Assembly (NCBI GenBank): GCA_001936135.1
Contig: CP012819.1
Span: 682,001 to 746,000, forward strand
Source: Saccharomycopsis fibuligera x Saccharomycopsis cf. fibuligera
Taxonomy: Eukaryota > Ascomycota > Saccharomycetes > Ascoideales > Saccharomycopsidaceae
DNA length: 64,000 nt
Direction of reading: 5' to 3'
Below, in pieces: positions 29,446 through 39,800 of the stretch. Each line of letters opens with the position of its first letter. The stretch's first letter is position 1. Both the position numbers and the translations under genes were made by a program. The notes beneath the pieces are model-generated. The model searched no databases. It was not told where the DNA came from and worked only from the letters and a program-made list of their open reading frames with translations.

Positions 29446-30948
29446 TCAGTACAAATACAAGCTGTCGACACACCCAAACCCAGCGGCAACGCCGCCTTCA
29501 TTGCTACTGCTGAACTTGCTGCGCAACAAGTAATCCGCAGTGGTGTTACTATGGACGGTGCCCAGCTCCGTGTCCCACACAATCGTGCCGAAGATTCCCA
29601 ACTCGCTCAAGACTTGCTCATGATATACTTCTCCGGCTCTGACAATTTTATTTGGATGCGACGGCGGGTTTATCAAGTCCATCAAGATGTAGGCGTTCCA
29701 CTGCAGTTCAGGGATGCTTTTGAGAAACGAAGGAATGTCATTCTTGTAAATGTTGTTGCCGCCGCCTTCGCGCTGCGGCTTGAGCACGTATCGCTCAGGG
29801 TTGGAAAACGCAAGCTGCTTGGCCTCGCGGCCCCGGGGGGAGTCGTCCAACGGGTAAATGTTGACAAAGGTTTGCAAAAGAAGGTCAATCTCCTCGGAGG
29901 TGACCTTCTCGTTGGCGCTGGACGGGCTGCTGCCGACGTTATCATTGAGAATGCGCTCGACAAGCGCCTTGTCGGTGAGGAGCTGCTGGACCTTTTTGGA
30001 GCCGCTGATCTGCGAGAGCAACGTAGGAGATTTGATAGCTCTGGTGGTTTCTAGATTCAACCTGGTCTCCCAGTCCCTGTCGGACTTGTAGTCTGTGGGA
30101 GCATAGCCTGTGCGATAGTAAACGATGGAGATCTCGTCGTTGGTAGGGCTGTAGAAGATCTGTTTGGTGTCTGGGTCGGTGCGGGTTACCGCAGGCACCT
30201 CTGCCAAGGTGGCTCTTCTGGACTTGAGGCCGTGGTTTCGTAGCAACGTGTACTCAAGGTGTCTCTGGTCAAAGACGTTGCGCTCGTTTTCTTGCACAAC
30301 AAAAAGCACAATGGTGGATGTAGGGCTGCCCGAGCCGCTTTGCCCGTGGTACAAGTCGTTGGCTCGCGCAAGCCCCTCCGCAAGCTTGGCGGTGGCCTCC
30401 GAAGTAGCAATGTCACCCTCGTCATAGTACTGCTCGGAGCCGCCGTGGGCATCGTAGGCGCCGCTTTGGTTCAAGTAGCGGTGCAAGTGGGCGACCTTGG
30501 GACCCAAGCCGGCGAACGACACCGCGATGACGTTGTACTCGATCTGCTTGATCTGGTCTGTGTTTTGGTCGAGCATGTAGTCGCTTCTGACGAGCCCCAA
30601 GGCCAACGGCTGAGTAATGCCGTCCGCCTTGGCCTGCAAGTAAGTCCGCCAGAGACGCCCCGTGAAGTCCTGGTCGAACTCCGTGAGCTGGTCGACGATG
30701 GAGCTGAGCCACTTGTCGCTGGCCGCAATTTTGGCGTAAAGGCGGTTGAAAACCGGCTGGACGCGAACCGCCAAGTCGAACGAGCTGCGAGGAAAGGGGG
30801 TTGGGAAAAGAGTTACTGGGGCAGCGTCGGTGGAATAGGCCTTGAAGTTTGGCGGGTGCAACACAAGGCCGTTGGCGAGGGACCAGTGCAGAAGCTGCTG
30901 GACAGCGCGATCCTGGGCAGCATTTTCGAGTTGCGGGAAGTCTTTCAT
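29446..30948 (-). CDS. GSH2: Glutathione synthetase
   Basis: A 500-residue eukaryotic-type glutathione synthetase (491 in S. cerevisiae). Recognised blocks are QPVFNRLYAKI, GLVRSDYMLD, QIKQIEYNVIAVSFAGL, NERNVFDQRHLEY, IVYYRTGYAPTDY, the ATP-binding Gly-rich loop YVLKPQREGGGNN, AYILMDLI, and the C-terminal substrate loop SNEGGVAAGFGCVDS. It ligates gamma-glutamylcysteine and glycine with ATP in the cytosol. Upstream lie a TATATAA box, a TTACTAA Yap1-type site and two CACGTG E-boxes. An internal region 180-200 is more Ser/Gly-rich than in other yeasts. The gene is in a GC-rich stretch, which creates long but meaningless antisense frames. Certain identity. Confidence 0.97.
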   Translation of the reverse strand: MKDFPQLENAAQDRAVQQLLHWSLANGLVLHPPNFKAYSTDAAPVTLFPTPFPRSSFDLAVRVQPVFNRLYAKIAASDKWLSSIVDQLTEFDQDFTGRLWRTYLQAKADGITQPLALGLVRSDYMLDQNTDQIKQIEYNVIAVSFAGLGPKVAHLHRYLNQSGAYDAHGGSEQYYDEGDIATSEATAKLAEGLARANDLYHGQSGSGSPTSTIVLFVVQENERNVFDQRHLEYTLLRNHGLKSRRATLAEVPAVTRTDPDTKQIFYSPTNDEISIVYYRTGYAPTDYKSDRDWETRLNLETTRAIKSPTLLSQISGSKKVQQLLTDKALVERILNDNVGSSPSSANEKVTSEEIDLLLQTFVNIYPLDDSPRGREAKQLAFSNPERYVLKPQREGGGNNIYKNDIPSFLKSIPELQWNAYILMDLINPPSHPNKIVRAGEVYHEQVLSELGIFGTIVWDTELGTVHSNTTADYLLRSKFSSSNEGGVAAGFGCVDSLYLY

Positions 30949-31007
30949 GGCTGGTGGCGTTGTGCGGTGCGCAGTCTGTTGCGGGAGTGTAGATGGACGC
31001 CCGCGGC

Positions 31008-31014
31008 TTATATA
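31008..31014 (-). promoter_or_regulatory. TATA box of GSH2
   Basis: Minus-strand TATATAA about 60 bp before the GSH2 ATG. Confidence 0.55.
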
Positions 31015-31068
31015 CTTGCACCGTAGGGCTTTGTTTTGGCCGAGGTTCTGCGAAGAGGTTGGTGGTGA

Positions 31069-31075
31069 TTACTAA
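31069..31075 (+). promoter_or_regulatory. Yap1/Cap1-type site TTACTAA upstream of GSH2
   Basis: A perfect TTACTAA AP-1-like yeast element 121 bp before the GSH2 start. Glutathione genes are known targets of Yap1/Cap1 in oxidative stress; use here is inference. Confidence 0.6.
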
Positions 31076-31095
31076 GAATGCGCGCAGCGCGAGTG

Positions 31096-31113
31096 CACGT
31101 GAGCGTGCACGTG
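31096..31113. promoter_or_regulatory. Two CACGTG E-boxes upstream of GSH2
   Basis: CACGTG at 31096-31101 and 31108-31113, each preceded by G, 12 bp apart, about 150-165 bp before GSH2. They suit Cbf1-type binding in sulphur control; Pho4-like factors are an alternative. Confidence 0.5.
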
Positions 31114-31708
31114 CGCTTGCGCTTGCAAAGGCGGCGGCGGCGGCCACCGCGCGGCCACCGCAGGACGAACAGCGGCCGTCGAGCTTCAGCGGCTGTCGAA
31201 CGAGAGAGTGCGGTGCTCAGGGGCGTGTGCGGCGTATGCTCGGGGAGGAATGACAGCTGGCGGGGCGCGGCGTATCGTTGAAGTTTGAGCTAAACCCATC
31301 AGGGCGAGCTCGGCGAGCTCGGTTGGCGGTAGTGCACTCACTGCCAGAGTTTGTGTCTCGTCTGTGTGTCGTCTGTGTGTGCCGCTGCCTTTGCTGCTGC
31401 CGCTGCTGCTGCTGCCTTTGCTGCTGCTACACAGAGCCTGTCTGGACAGGAGACAAAGGGAAAAATGCGCTCGCTGCCACATATAGCGCTCGCGCGGGTG
31501 TCTACAGCTACAGCTACAGCAGCCGCGGACACAGAAAGACAGAAAACGGGGCCATCGCGCTACTGCACACATCCGCCAGCATCCGCCGGCGCGTCTCAGC
31601 CCAACCGCCAGCATCCGTGGGTGCACCGTAGACCGTAGGCGCGCACCGTAGGCGCACGCCGTATAGTCGTATACATCCAGATAGATGGATAGATAGCTTA
31701 CCTCAGGT

Positions 31709-31736
31709 CAGCTCAGCTCAGCTCAGCTCAGCTCTT
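31709..31736. repeat. CAGCT pentanucleotide repeat
   Basis: About five tandem CAGCT units (TCAGCTCAGCTCAGCTCAGC) in GC-rich intergenic DNA. Confidence 0.85.
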
Positions 31737-32238
31737 CAGGCTCCTCGTATCGCACATAAGGCGGGCAGCCTGCCTGCACTGCGTAGTACACAAACAAGGA
31801 GACGCTGCTTTCCCAGTGGCAACGCTAACCGCCCGCCAGTGTCAGCCATCCCCTGGGCCGCTACCCGCAACCCGCTTAGTTGAGATTGCCAGCGGCAGCC
31901 GCACCTTGGCTGACTAAATCTCGTCACAGACAAGTCTGTCTCATTACAAATAGATCTCCTGCTGCAAAAGCTTTTCTCGCTCTTTTTCTTGCCTGCAAAA
32001 AAGGTTTTTACGCTGCAGAAGCGCGAGGAAAAAAACTTTGTTTCCGACGGCGGACGGAAAACAGCAAAAACCGTTTTTGTTCCGGCTGCACCCACTGCAA
32101 TCCCAACTCACTATTAAAGTGCGCCGCCAGCCGCACATCTGGCTCCGGCTTGTCGCCCCAGGGTCTCGTTGTTTCCCAGGCCTTGTTGCACCACGGCAGC
32201 AGTAACAGCGCACTGACACAGACCCTCATATAAACAGA

Positions 32239-33237
32239 ATGCTTAGATCGTTGTCTCTGGGCTTCTTCAAGAGAAGCGCCTCCAGCGGTTCCGGCGCTTC
32301 CGGCGGTTCCGGAAATAGCGCTCCCAGCAGCACCCACACAAGCAACAGCGCCAGCCGAGCCAGCGCCAGCCGAGCCAGCACCGCTACCACTACCACTTCC
32401 ACTACCACTTCCACCAAGAGCAGCTTGGACAGCAGCAGCGCCAGCAGCGGCGCCAGCGCACGCACAAATGCAGACGGCAAGGGCAACGGCAAGACAAGAC
32501 AGAGCAAACGACACTCCCTAGCAAGCGTGAAGCACGAGTTCGCCAGCATTGTGTCTCGCCGCCCGCTGGGCCGCCATCCCAGCTTGGGCCACTCCTTGTC
32601 GCGTCTCACCAGTAGCCAGTCCTGTCCGGCGGCGGGCAAGACAAGCGACGACAACGGCGACGGTGATGACGTGCTTGTCAATACCGCAAGCACCAATAAT
32701 AACAACAGCAGCAGCGGCAGCGCCAGCGGCAGCAAAGGCAGCAGCGGCAGCAAAGGCAAAAGTCTGCGCGGCGGCTGCAGCGGCTGCAGCGACGCCAGCC
32801 CCAAAACCATTACCAGAGCAGACATAACCACCGGCGCCTACCAGCCCCGGGTGAAGAAGAGCCGCCGTGTCCCGTGTCAAGAAGCCTGTCCGTTGTCTGG
32901 TCGCAAGCTGCCGTCGTCTTCGTCGTTCTCCCTACCAAGAAGCAAGCTGATGCCCGCCAGGAGAGCCGCGGCCAAATCTTCTGCTCCTTCCAGCGGGCCT
33001 ACGGCAACCAGCGGCACCGACCTGCAGCCGGACCACACGGTGCGGCCCTACTACAACGACGACAGCAACAGCAACAGCAACAGCAGCAACCGCCGCACCA
33101 CTTCCGTCTACCAGGACTATAGTCTACAGCGGTTGAACTCGAGCCACTCCGCCTATACGGTGGCCACCGCGGACCCTGCAAGAGTTAATTTCCGCGTGGT
33201 GGTCGACACTGACATTGGCATTGGGGTGGTGCACTAA
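32239..33237 (+). CDS. Uncharacterised Ser-rich basic protein
   Basis: A 332-residue frame from ATG 32239 to TAA 33237 in the GC-rich block. A CATATAAACA TATA-like sequence lies just upstream (near 32227). It is very Ser/Thr/Gly/Asn-rich (SASSGSGASGGSGNS, STATTTTSTTTST) with basic patches (KTRQSKRHSLASVKHEF, SRRPLGRHPSLGHSLSRL). The last about 45 residues (SVYQDYSLQRLNSSHSAY then ARVNFRVVVDTDIG) are less repetitive and look like a folded or conserved tail. RxxS-type sites recur. I recognise no family. It stays open for 332 codons on one strand with an ATG and promoter-like TATA, but GC-rich AGC/GCC repeats also open several other frames here, so reality is only moderately likely. Confidence 0.5.
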   Translation: MLRSLSLGFFKRSASSGSGASGGSGNSAPSSTHTSNSASRASASRASTATTTTSTTTSTKSSLDSSSASSGASARTNADGKGNGKTRQSKRHSLASVKHEFASIVSRRPLGRHPSLGHSLSRLTSSQSCPAAGKTSDDNGDGDDVLVNTASTNNNNSSSGSASGSKGSSGSKGKSLRGGCSGCSDASPKTITRADITTGAYQPRVKKSRRVPCQEACPLSGRKLPSSSSFSLPRSKLMPARRAAAKSSAPSSGPTATSGTDLQPDHTVRPYYNDDSNSNSNSSNRRTTSVYQDYSLQRLNSSHSAYTVATADPARVNFRVVVDTDIGIGVVH

Positions 33238-33248
33238 ACGAGCGCGCG

Positions 33249-33309
33249 GTGCGGTACTGAGCGGTACTGAGCGGTACTGAGCGGTACGGCGCGGTACGGC
33301 GCGGTACAG
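33249..33309. repeat. 10-bp tandem repeat GCGGTACTGA/GCGGTACGGC
   Basis: About six tandem copies immediately after the Ser-rich ORF; the first three end CTGA, the next end CGGC. Confidence 0.9.
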
Positions 33310-33506
33310 TGCAGGTGCTGGAAACGCCGTTTCGCTGGTTGCAATCAGACTGGGGTTCTCTCTGGTTCTGGCGGTGTAATAATAGCTTCTACAGACCGAC
33401 CTGTTTTGACTTCTACTATATAGCGAGATGTTGGCGCGCGCGCGCGTATGTCCTACTATTGCATGACTTGTACTATAGCGATTGTTTTCTACAGTAGTCA
33501 GCGACT

Positions 33507-33510
<4 letters not shown>

Positions 33511-33537
<27 letters not shown>
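33511..33537. repeat. (CAG)9 microsatellite
   Basis: Nine perfect CAG units in noncoding DNA. Confidence 0.9.
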
Positions 33538-33538
<1 letters not shown>

Positions 33539-33894
33539 GCAATCACAGGCGTTGTCCCATGCTGTCATGTGTGGCAGTCCCGCACGCGACTGGCTGACCG
33601 TCTCCCCAACGCGGGTTGGATCAGGCGTATATATATATGCCATATATATGCCATATATATACACATGTATACTCATAGTCGTGCACATGGCGTAGCACGC
33701 TCAACCGCGGTTTCCCGCTGCCCCATTTCGTGTTTCGCCCACATTCCGTGACTTTGTACGCCCCCCAGCTTGCTATTCACCTTCCGGGTGTCTCTTGGTT
33801 GACTGGGCGCCTACAGCTACAGTTGCACGGCTACAGCCCACGCCTGAAAAACAAAAAATACAAAACTGCACAACTGCAAAGCTCCAAACTTCAC

Positions 33895-33931
33895 AAGCTT
33901 CGCAAGCTTCGCAAACTTGACAAGCTTCACA
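33895..33931. repeat. AAGCTTCGC-type 9-bp repeat
   Basis: Four degenerate units (AAGCTTCGC, AAGCTTCGC, AAACTTGAC, AAGCTTCAC). Confidence 0.75.
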
Positions 33932-34017
33932 AACTCACGCCACCAACAAACAACTCCAGCGCGAGCGTCGCCCTGCTTATCCAGCATTGACCCAGCGGCC
34001 CCGTATTGACACAGAGC

Positions 34018-34060
34018 CACCCAGGGCCACACAGAGCCACACAGAGCCACACAGAGCCGT
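34018..34060. repeat. CCACACAGAG 10-bp tandem repeat
   Basis: About four units about 110 bp upstream of the TANGO2-family ATG. Confidence 0.85.
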
Positions 34061-34171
34061 CTCCGTTTTCTATCGCTGGCTCCAAGCGCTGCGGCTGCAA
34101 ACGCAACTCATCATCATCAGCCACTCGCACAGGCGCAATCGTCGCCATCGCCATATAGTAGATAGCCAAAC

Positions 34172-35373
34172 ATGTGCATTCTTCTAACCACGTCGGCACA
34201 CACCGAGTACCCGTTCATTTTGGTCTCCAACCGCGACGAGTACTTTAAGCGGCCAACCGCCACCGCAAGATTCGTGACCGAGAACGTCCTTTCGCCATTT
34301 GATCTTGCCAAGGATTCCCACGGCACCTGGTGCGGAGTTACCAAGACGGGCAGGATTGGCATATTGGTCAACTACAGAGAAAACGTTATCGACGACAGTC
34401 AGTCCTACTTGACCCTATCTAGAGGCGCCATTGTTAACGACTTCTTGACGTCTGGTTTGGACCCGGAAGCATGGCAACGCGACTTCTTTGCAAAACATAA
34501 GGACACTGTCGCCAAAGTTGGCGGGTTCAGCTTTTTGTTTGGAGCTTTAAAAATCGACGAAAGCACAGGCAGGATTGCGCCATTGAGGATAATCTCCAAC
34601 CGTGGAGCTACTTCGGAGATTTTCCACCCAAGGCCGCCGCCACCGGCTAGTCCAGCAAACACCGCGCCGCCAGCGCCACCATCTAGAAGGTCTTCCACTC
34701 ACAACACTTCCACCAAAATTACAATAAACAGCGACAGTGCCGCCGATAATACCAATGCAAGCGACGGCGAGCCAACGGCGCCCTCACAGAACAGCATACA
34801 GTACCGGGAAAACAAGTCCTACATTGGTTTATCCAACTCATTGTTTTTAGAACCATGGCCCAAGGTGCTAATTGGGGAAAACTTGCTAAATAACTTGGTT
34901 GTCAACTCTATCAACGAAAGCTGGAGCGAGCCAAAGCTAATCAAGGAGTTGTTCAAGCTTTTGTCATTCAATTGCTTCAAGGCTAAGCACGGCAATGAAA
35001 GCGAGAGTCCGGAAAATAAGGGGAGCCGTACTCATAGCAGCAGCACCAGCAGCAGCGACAACAACAATAATAATACTGATAATGATTGCTCCGAAAAAGA
35101 GAATAGCGCTAACCTTCTCTCAATGGAAGAAATATATGATGAAATGAAATCATCCATTTTCATTCCTCCGTTGAAAACCAAGTATTATAAGAACCCAGAC
35201 TATAAATCTAACAGGTTCGTTGGTGATTACTATGGCACAAGAACTCAAACTATCATTTTAGTGAGAAAAAACGGTACGCTCAAGTATATTGAACGTACAT
35301 TGCATACCAAAGACGAAGTCAATGAAACTCCGTTTGATATCACCTATTCGTTCAATATTTTCGAAGAGCGATT

Positions 35374-35417
<44 letters not shown>

Positions 35418-35590
35418 CGTTGGACGAAAGTGTTGACAACGGCAGCACCCAAAAACCAGAATCAATAAAGCACGCCAACTCAGACAGCGGTAGTCTTTTT
35501 GAACAAGGATCATCAAATTATGCCGATGACGAGAATAGCATTTGTGGCGGTAATGGTAGTTATCATCGTAAACAAGGACTGGTGCGATGA
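34172..35590 (+). CDS. TANGO2 (NRDE) family protein, homologue of yeast YGR127W
   Basis: A 472-residue member of the TANGO2 family. The N-terminal MCILL and LVSNRDEYFKRPTATA carry the NRDE motif (residues about 18-21) that names the domain. DSHGTWCGVTKTGRIGILVNYRE and LSRGAIVNDFL follow, then SNRGATSEIF. Middle and C-terminal blocks (YIGLSNSLFLEPWPKV, IFIPPLKTKYYKNPDYKSNRFVGDYYGTRTQT split in the family sense) match the fungal family. TANGO2 proteins are implicated in Golgi organisation and haem or lipid handling; the molecular role is unsettled. Low-complexity inserts interrupt the domain (Pro/Ala near 150-172, Ser/Asn near 285-305), and a (CAG)13 run encodes polyGln near the C-terminus. The 5' half is GC-rich and the 3' half AT-rich. 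Confidence 0.92.
35378..35416 (+). repeat. (CAG)13 polyglutamine run in the TANGO2-family gene
   Basis: Thirteen uninterrupted CAG codons; pure enough to be length-variable. Confidence 0.95.
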
Positions 35591-36459
35591 GCGGGTGATT
35601 TGTCATGAATTGTGAATGGCTTCTAATGAATTTTGGAGCTTTTATGTTACAGCTTACTACATATATACATTGTCAGTCCCATTGATTTGACCAAATGCAC
35701 GAGCGCGATATGTTGTATCTCCATACCATAAAACGTTTCAAACCAATATCACACTGGCGGACGACCTTGCCGACCTTGGACAGCGCCCCAAGATCCAAAG
35801 CATCCGCCAGTCGGCACTTAAGCAGTAAGCAGCCCGGGCCGCCTGCGTATATATGCCCTGTCGCAATCATCCACATCCTCATGCTTTAGTATGTTTTTCA
35901 GTGACAATATTGTCACACACGGACGTGCCAGTTCCGGCCTCTAAGCCACAGTCTCGCCTTGTTTGGCTTTCTTTTTTGTTTCTTGTTTTTTGTTTTTTGT
36001 TTTTTTTTTCTTTTTTCTTTTTTTTGAGCAATCGACAACTGCCAAATGGCAATTTGGTTGCTGTTGGCGCTCTACTGTGCTTACCTAGTCCCAAAAAGTT
36101 AGCATGAGTTGCGTCAAATCAAATTGCCCAAGAGTATCATTTTGTCTTGCACCAGCGGCGCGGATATCTCCAGGCCTAGCGCAGCGAAGAAGGAAAGATT
36201 TGCTCAAATTTGACAGTTGAGCTAAAGCTGGTGCTCGCGGCTATTAGTGCCATCAGCACTACCGCTTACGGCCAGCAGTACTGATTCAACGACAATAGCA
36301 CTCGGGGGCTGTCGTCGCTTCTGGTCTCGCTCCAGCCGGCAGTTCCCTCCCGTTCCCTCGCTTAAAAATACTACTTGCCCACTTTTGCGCTGCGAGCCCG
36401 CTCTCTCCCTTCTTAGCTGTTCTGATTCGCCTCCCTCTGCCATATGCCCGCCCAGCCAT

Positions 36460-36490
<31 letters not shown>

Positions 36491-36889
36491 TGGAAGCAGC
36501 AGCGGAAGCAGCAGCACAGCGTTGTTGGTGCACCATCTTAGACGAAACCAAAGTTTTTGTGCCGGCAAGCTCTTATCTAGCGCAGGGTAACATCGTAATA
36601 TGCGCTCTAGCGCATATCTGCGCAACTTCTTAACGCAGCGTGCTGCACAGGCGAAGCGATAGCTAAAACAGCCAAAAATTTCCATCAGCGCTTAATCGGA
36701 CTGTATTGTATTATATTGTATTATATATGTGTATTGCAGTCATCGCTGGATAACAATCCGCTCTTTGACCCACAGGATCATTTTTCAAAACTACCAGCAA
36801 AGCTACCAACAACAACTTGAGCACCACTGTTTTCTCTCTGGCTCAGCTGCTCTACAGACTGCTCTACAGACTGCTCTCTCTGCTCCTCT
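35591..36889. other. Intergenic upstream of VSB1
   Basis: 1.3 kb. T-rich run with TTTTTTGT repeats near 35985-36026, (CAG)9 at 36464-36490, and a TATTATAT direct repeat near 36712-36728 as a TATA candidate. No supported gene. Confidence 0.55.
36464..36490. repeat. (CAG)9 microsatellite
   Basis: Nine CAG units followed by imperfect GAAGCAGCAG units to about 36517, noncoding. Confidence 0.9.
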
Positions 36890-39800
36890 ATGAACAACAG
36901 CCCCTCCGTGCAATCAGACTCAAAGTTCATCCGCTCTTCGCGGGTCTTGGGCAACTCCAATGTCACCACTGCCGCTGCTGCCTCCTCTGCCGCCGACTTT
37001 CTGGTCGAGGATCCCCATCTTCTCCATCGCCAGCGCAGCCTCAATGAGCCGAGCTCTTTGATAAACAACGAGCTCCAGATCCACCAAAGGACCGCTGAGC
37101 TATCTTCAATCGACTTCGGGTCAGCTGCTGATGCTGTGGCTGCTGCCGATAATCAAGATCAGGTATACAACTTTGGGACCGCCGCAGATTTGCAAGTCTC
37201 CAATGATGATTTTCTGGACGATGCAAATAGTCACTACCTTCCACAACCCACCAACAGCAACGCCGCCAATACAAACGCCAACAATATCAGCAGTATCAAC
37301 AATACCGGCAACAACAGCTTCAGTTATAACCCATACCATAGGCTGGTGCCGTACAAGCAAAATCAGCATCACCAGCAACAGTACACTCAGAATATCACAG
37401 AAGCAACACCGCTTATCGATGACCAGTCCCAGGACTTGGAATCCTTCAACGCTATTTTGGGCAACAACCCAAACGCTGGTTCCAGCAGCGACTATTTTGA
37501 ATTCAATCAAAACCTCAACAATAGCGATGCTCAGTCAATTTCCAAGACTTCTTCCATATTGAATTTCACCAAAAAGCTCAACAGATCAGTGTCTAATAAG
37601 CTACTAAGTATAAACGGCAGCAACAACAAAGACAGCTCCGCCATTGCAGATGACCAGTACGGCACAGGCCAATCCTACCAGCCGAACCAAACATACTTTA
37701 GTATCAATGACAACAATACTAACACCCAACTGCCAAGTACCAGCAACCCGTTCGTGAAATTGTCTTCTTTTTTCTCCAGTGGCAGTGGTGATGGTGACGG
37801 CAATGGTAATGGCCATGGCAATAGCAAATTCAACGCCATTTCCCGTCTAGCTTCTGAGTCGTTGAACTTGCTTCCCTGTGTGTTTCTTGGCTTATTACTC
37901 AATGTTCTAGATGCTTTGTCTTATGGTATGATTATATTCCCCATCAACAAGCCCCTTTTTGCCGATTTGGGTCCATCTGGTCTTTCCATGTTTTATGTGT
38001 CTTGCATTGTATCACAGCTAGTTTATTCTTTAGGTGGCTCCGTTTTCAAATCTGCTATTGGCTCAGAAATGATTGAAGTGACGCCCTTTTTCCATTCAAT
38101 GGCAATAAGTATCATGAATAGTATTGGCACTGACGATGAGACTCTCGTCAATAAGGACTCAATTGTGGCGACTACCATTATTTGTTATTGTTCCTCAACA
38201 TTGCTTACTGGGTTGGTATTCTTTTCGCTTGGATACTTCAAGTTAGGTCAGCTTATTGGATTTTTCCCAAGGCATATTTTGATTGGTTCCATTGGCGGCG
38301 TCGGTTATTTTTTGCTTGTTACTGGCATCGAAGTCACTTCAAGATTAACCACTACGTTCTCATATAATTGGGAAACGATTAGTTATTTGTTTAGTGGGCT
38401 AAATTTTGTTAAATGGTTCTCATCCCTCATGATCACCGTGGTTCTTGTGCTTATACAAAGGTTCAACAAAAGGCTAGCGTCTTTCTCATTATTATTACCT
38501 GTTTATTTTATTGCGATTTTTGCCCTCATTCATTTGTTGATCTGGGCTGTGCCCGACTGGGATCTTCAATCAGCTAGAGAAAACGGGTTTATATTCGATG
38601 TTGCGTCATCCTCAGCTACCTCTTCTTCAAATCCTGCAATTGCTTCCGGTAAAGAATCGTGGTATCACTTCTATACCCTTTTCAAGTTTAGACTTGTCAG
38701 ATGGGACTTGATTTTTGCTCAGTTGCCATCAATGCTTGCCTTAACTTTTTTTGGTATGTTGCATGTTCCAATTAATGTTCCGGCATTAGCTATTTCGGTG
38801 CAAAAAGATGATATTGACTTGAATCGTGAACTTATTGCTCATGGATATTCTAATTTTTTGTCTGGGTGTATTGGGTCTATTCAAAATTATTTGGTTTATT
38901 CCAACTCCTTGCTATTTATCAGATCAGGAGCAGGTGACAAGCGGCTTGCTGGGATCTTATTAGCCATTTGTACTGCCGTTGTTATGTTTATTGGTCCAAT
39001 ATTAATCAAGTTTATTCCGGTCTGTGTTGTGGGATCATTGATTTTTTTGCTTGGTTATGAATTGTTGAAAGAATCGTTATATGATTCATATGCTAAACTC
39101 AGCACATTCGATTATTCTACTATTATTGTCATCATTTTGACTATGGGACTCTGGGATTTTGTTTATGGGATTTTACTTGGGGTATTGATTGCGTTTATTT
39201 CATTTGTAGTGGAAAATGCTAATCAAAACCCAATTAAAAAAATTTTTACAGGCGCTGTGGTTCGCTCAACAATCAAGAGAAATCATTTAACAAATACATT
39301 CTTGAAAAATGTTGGTAGCCAAACGTTGATTGTTAAGCTACAGGGCAATATTTTTTTTGGATCAATTGGTAAAATCGAACAAGAAATCAAAAAATGTTTT
39401 CAGGAAAATGATGAACAAAATGAATTTCAATTCCGTTACTTGATTTTGGACTTAGGATCGGTGTTGAGTGTTGACTATACTGCCGCTGAGGGTTTCCAAG
39501 GAATCAAAAATTTTGCCGATAAGTCTAATGCATACTTAATCATTGCTTCAATCAATAGCGACTCAATTTTCCAATCTTTATTCAATGTTGGGTTAATCAA
39601 CGAAAATAGTGCTGCGAAAGATGGATCCACTCAACTTTTCCATGACTTAAACTCTGCCCTTGAATGGTGTGAAAATGAATACTTGATTAGCATTTATGAT
39701 CTTAAGAATTCCAGATATCAACAGCAACGACAAAGACCAAGGGTTGGTTCTTTTGTGTCTAATAGAAGTGTTGGCGGCACACTTATTGGCGGTGCTTCTA

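Larger units (their letters stand above)
30949..32238. other. GC-rich divergent promoter, GSH2 / Ser-rich ORF
   Basis: 1.29 kb, about 73% GC by hand count in the line at 31081-31140. It holds the GSH2 elements listed below and a CAGCT repeat at about 31709-31736. Overlapping Ala/Arg frames are composition artefacts. Confidence 0.55.
33238..34171. other. Repeat-rich intergenic upstream of the TANGO2-family gene
   Basis: 930 bp carrying five different short repeats: GCGGTACTGA units (33249-33309), CAG (33511-33537), ATATATGCC (33638-33662), AAGCTTCGC-type (33895-33931) and CCACACAGAG (34018-34060). No supported gene. Confidence 0.6.

Noticed and set aside
30259-31026. 255-codon frame antisense to GSH2, and other long frames there
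   Set aside because: High GC suppresses stops; sense strand is an unmistakable GSH2.
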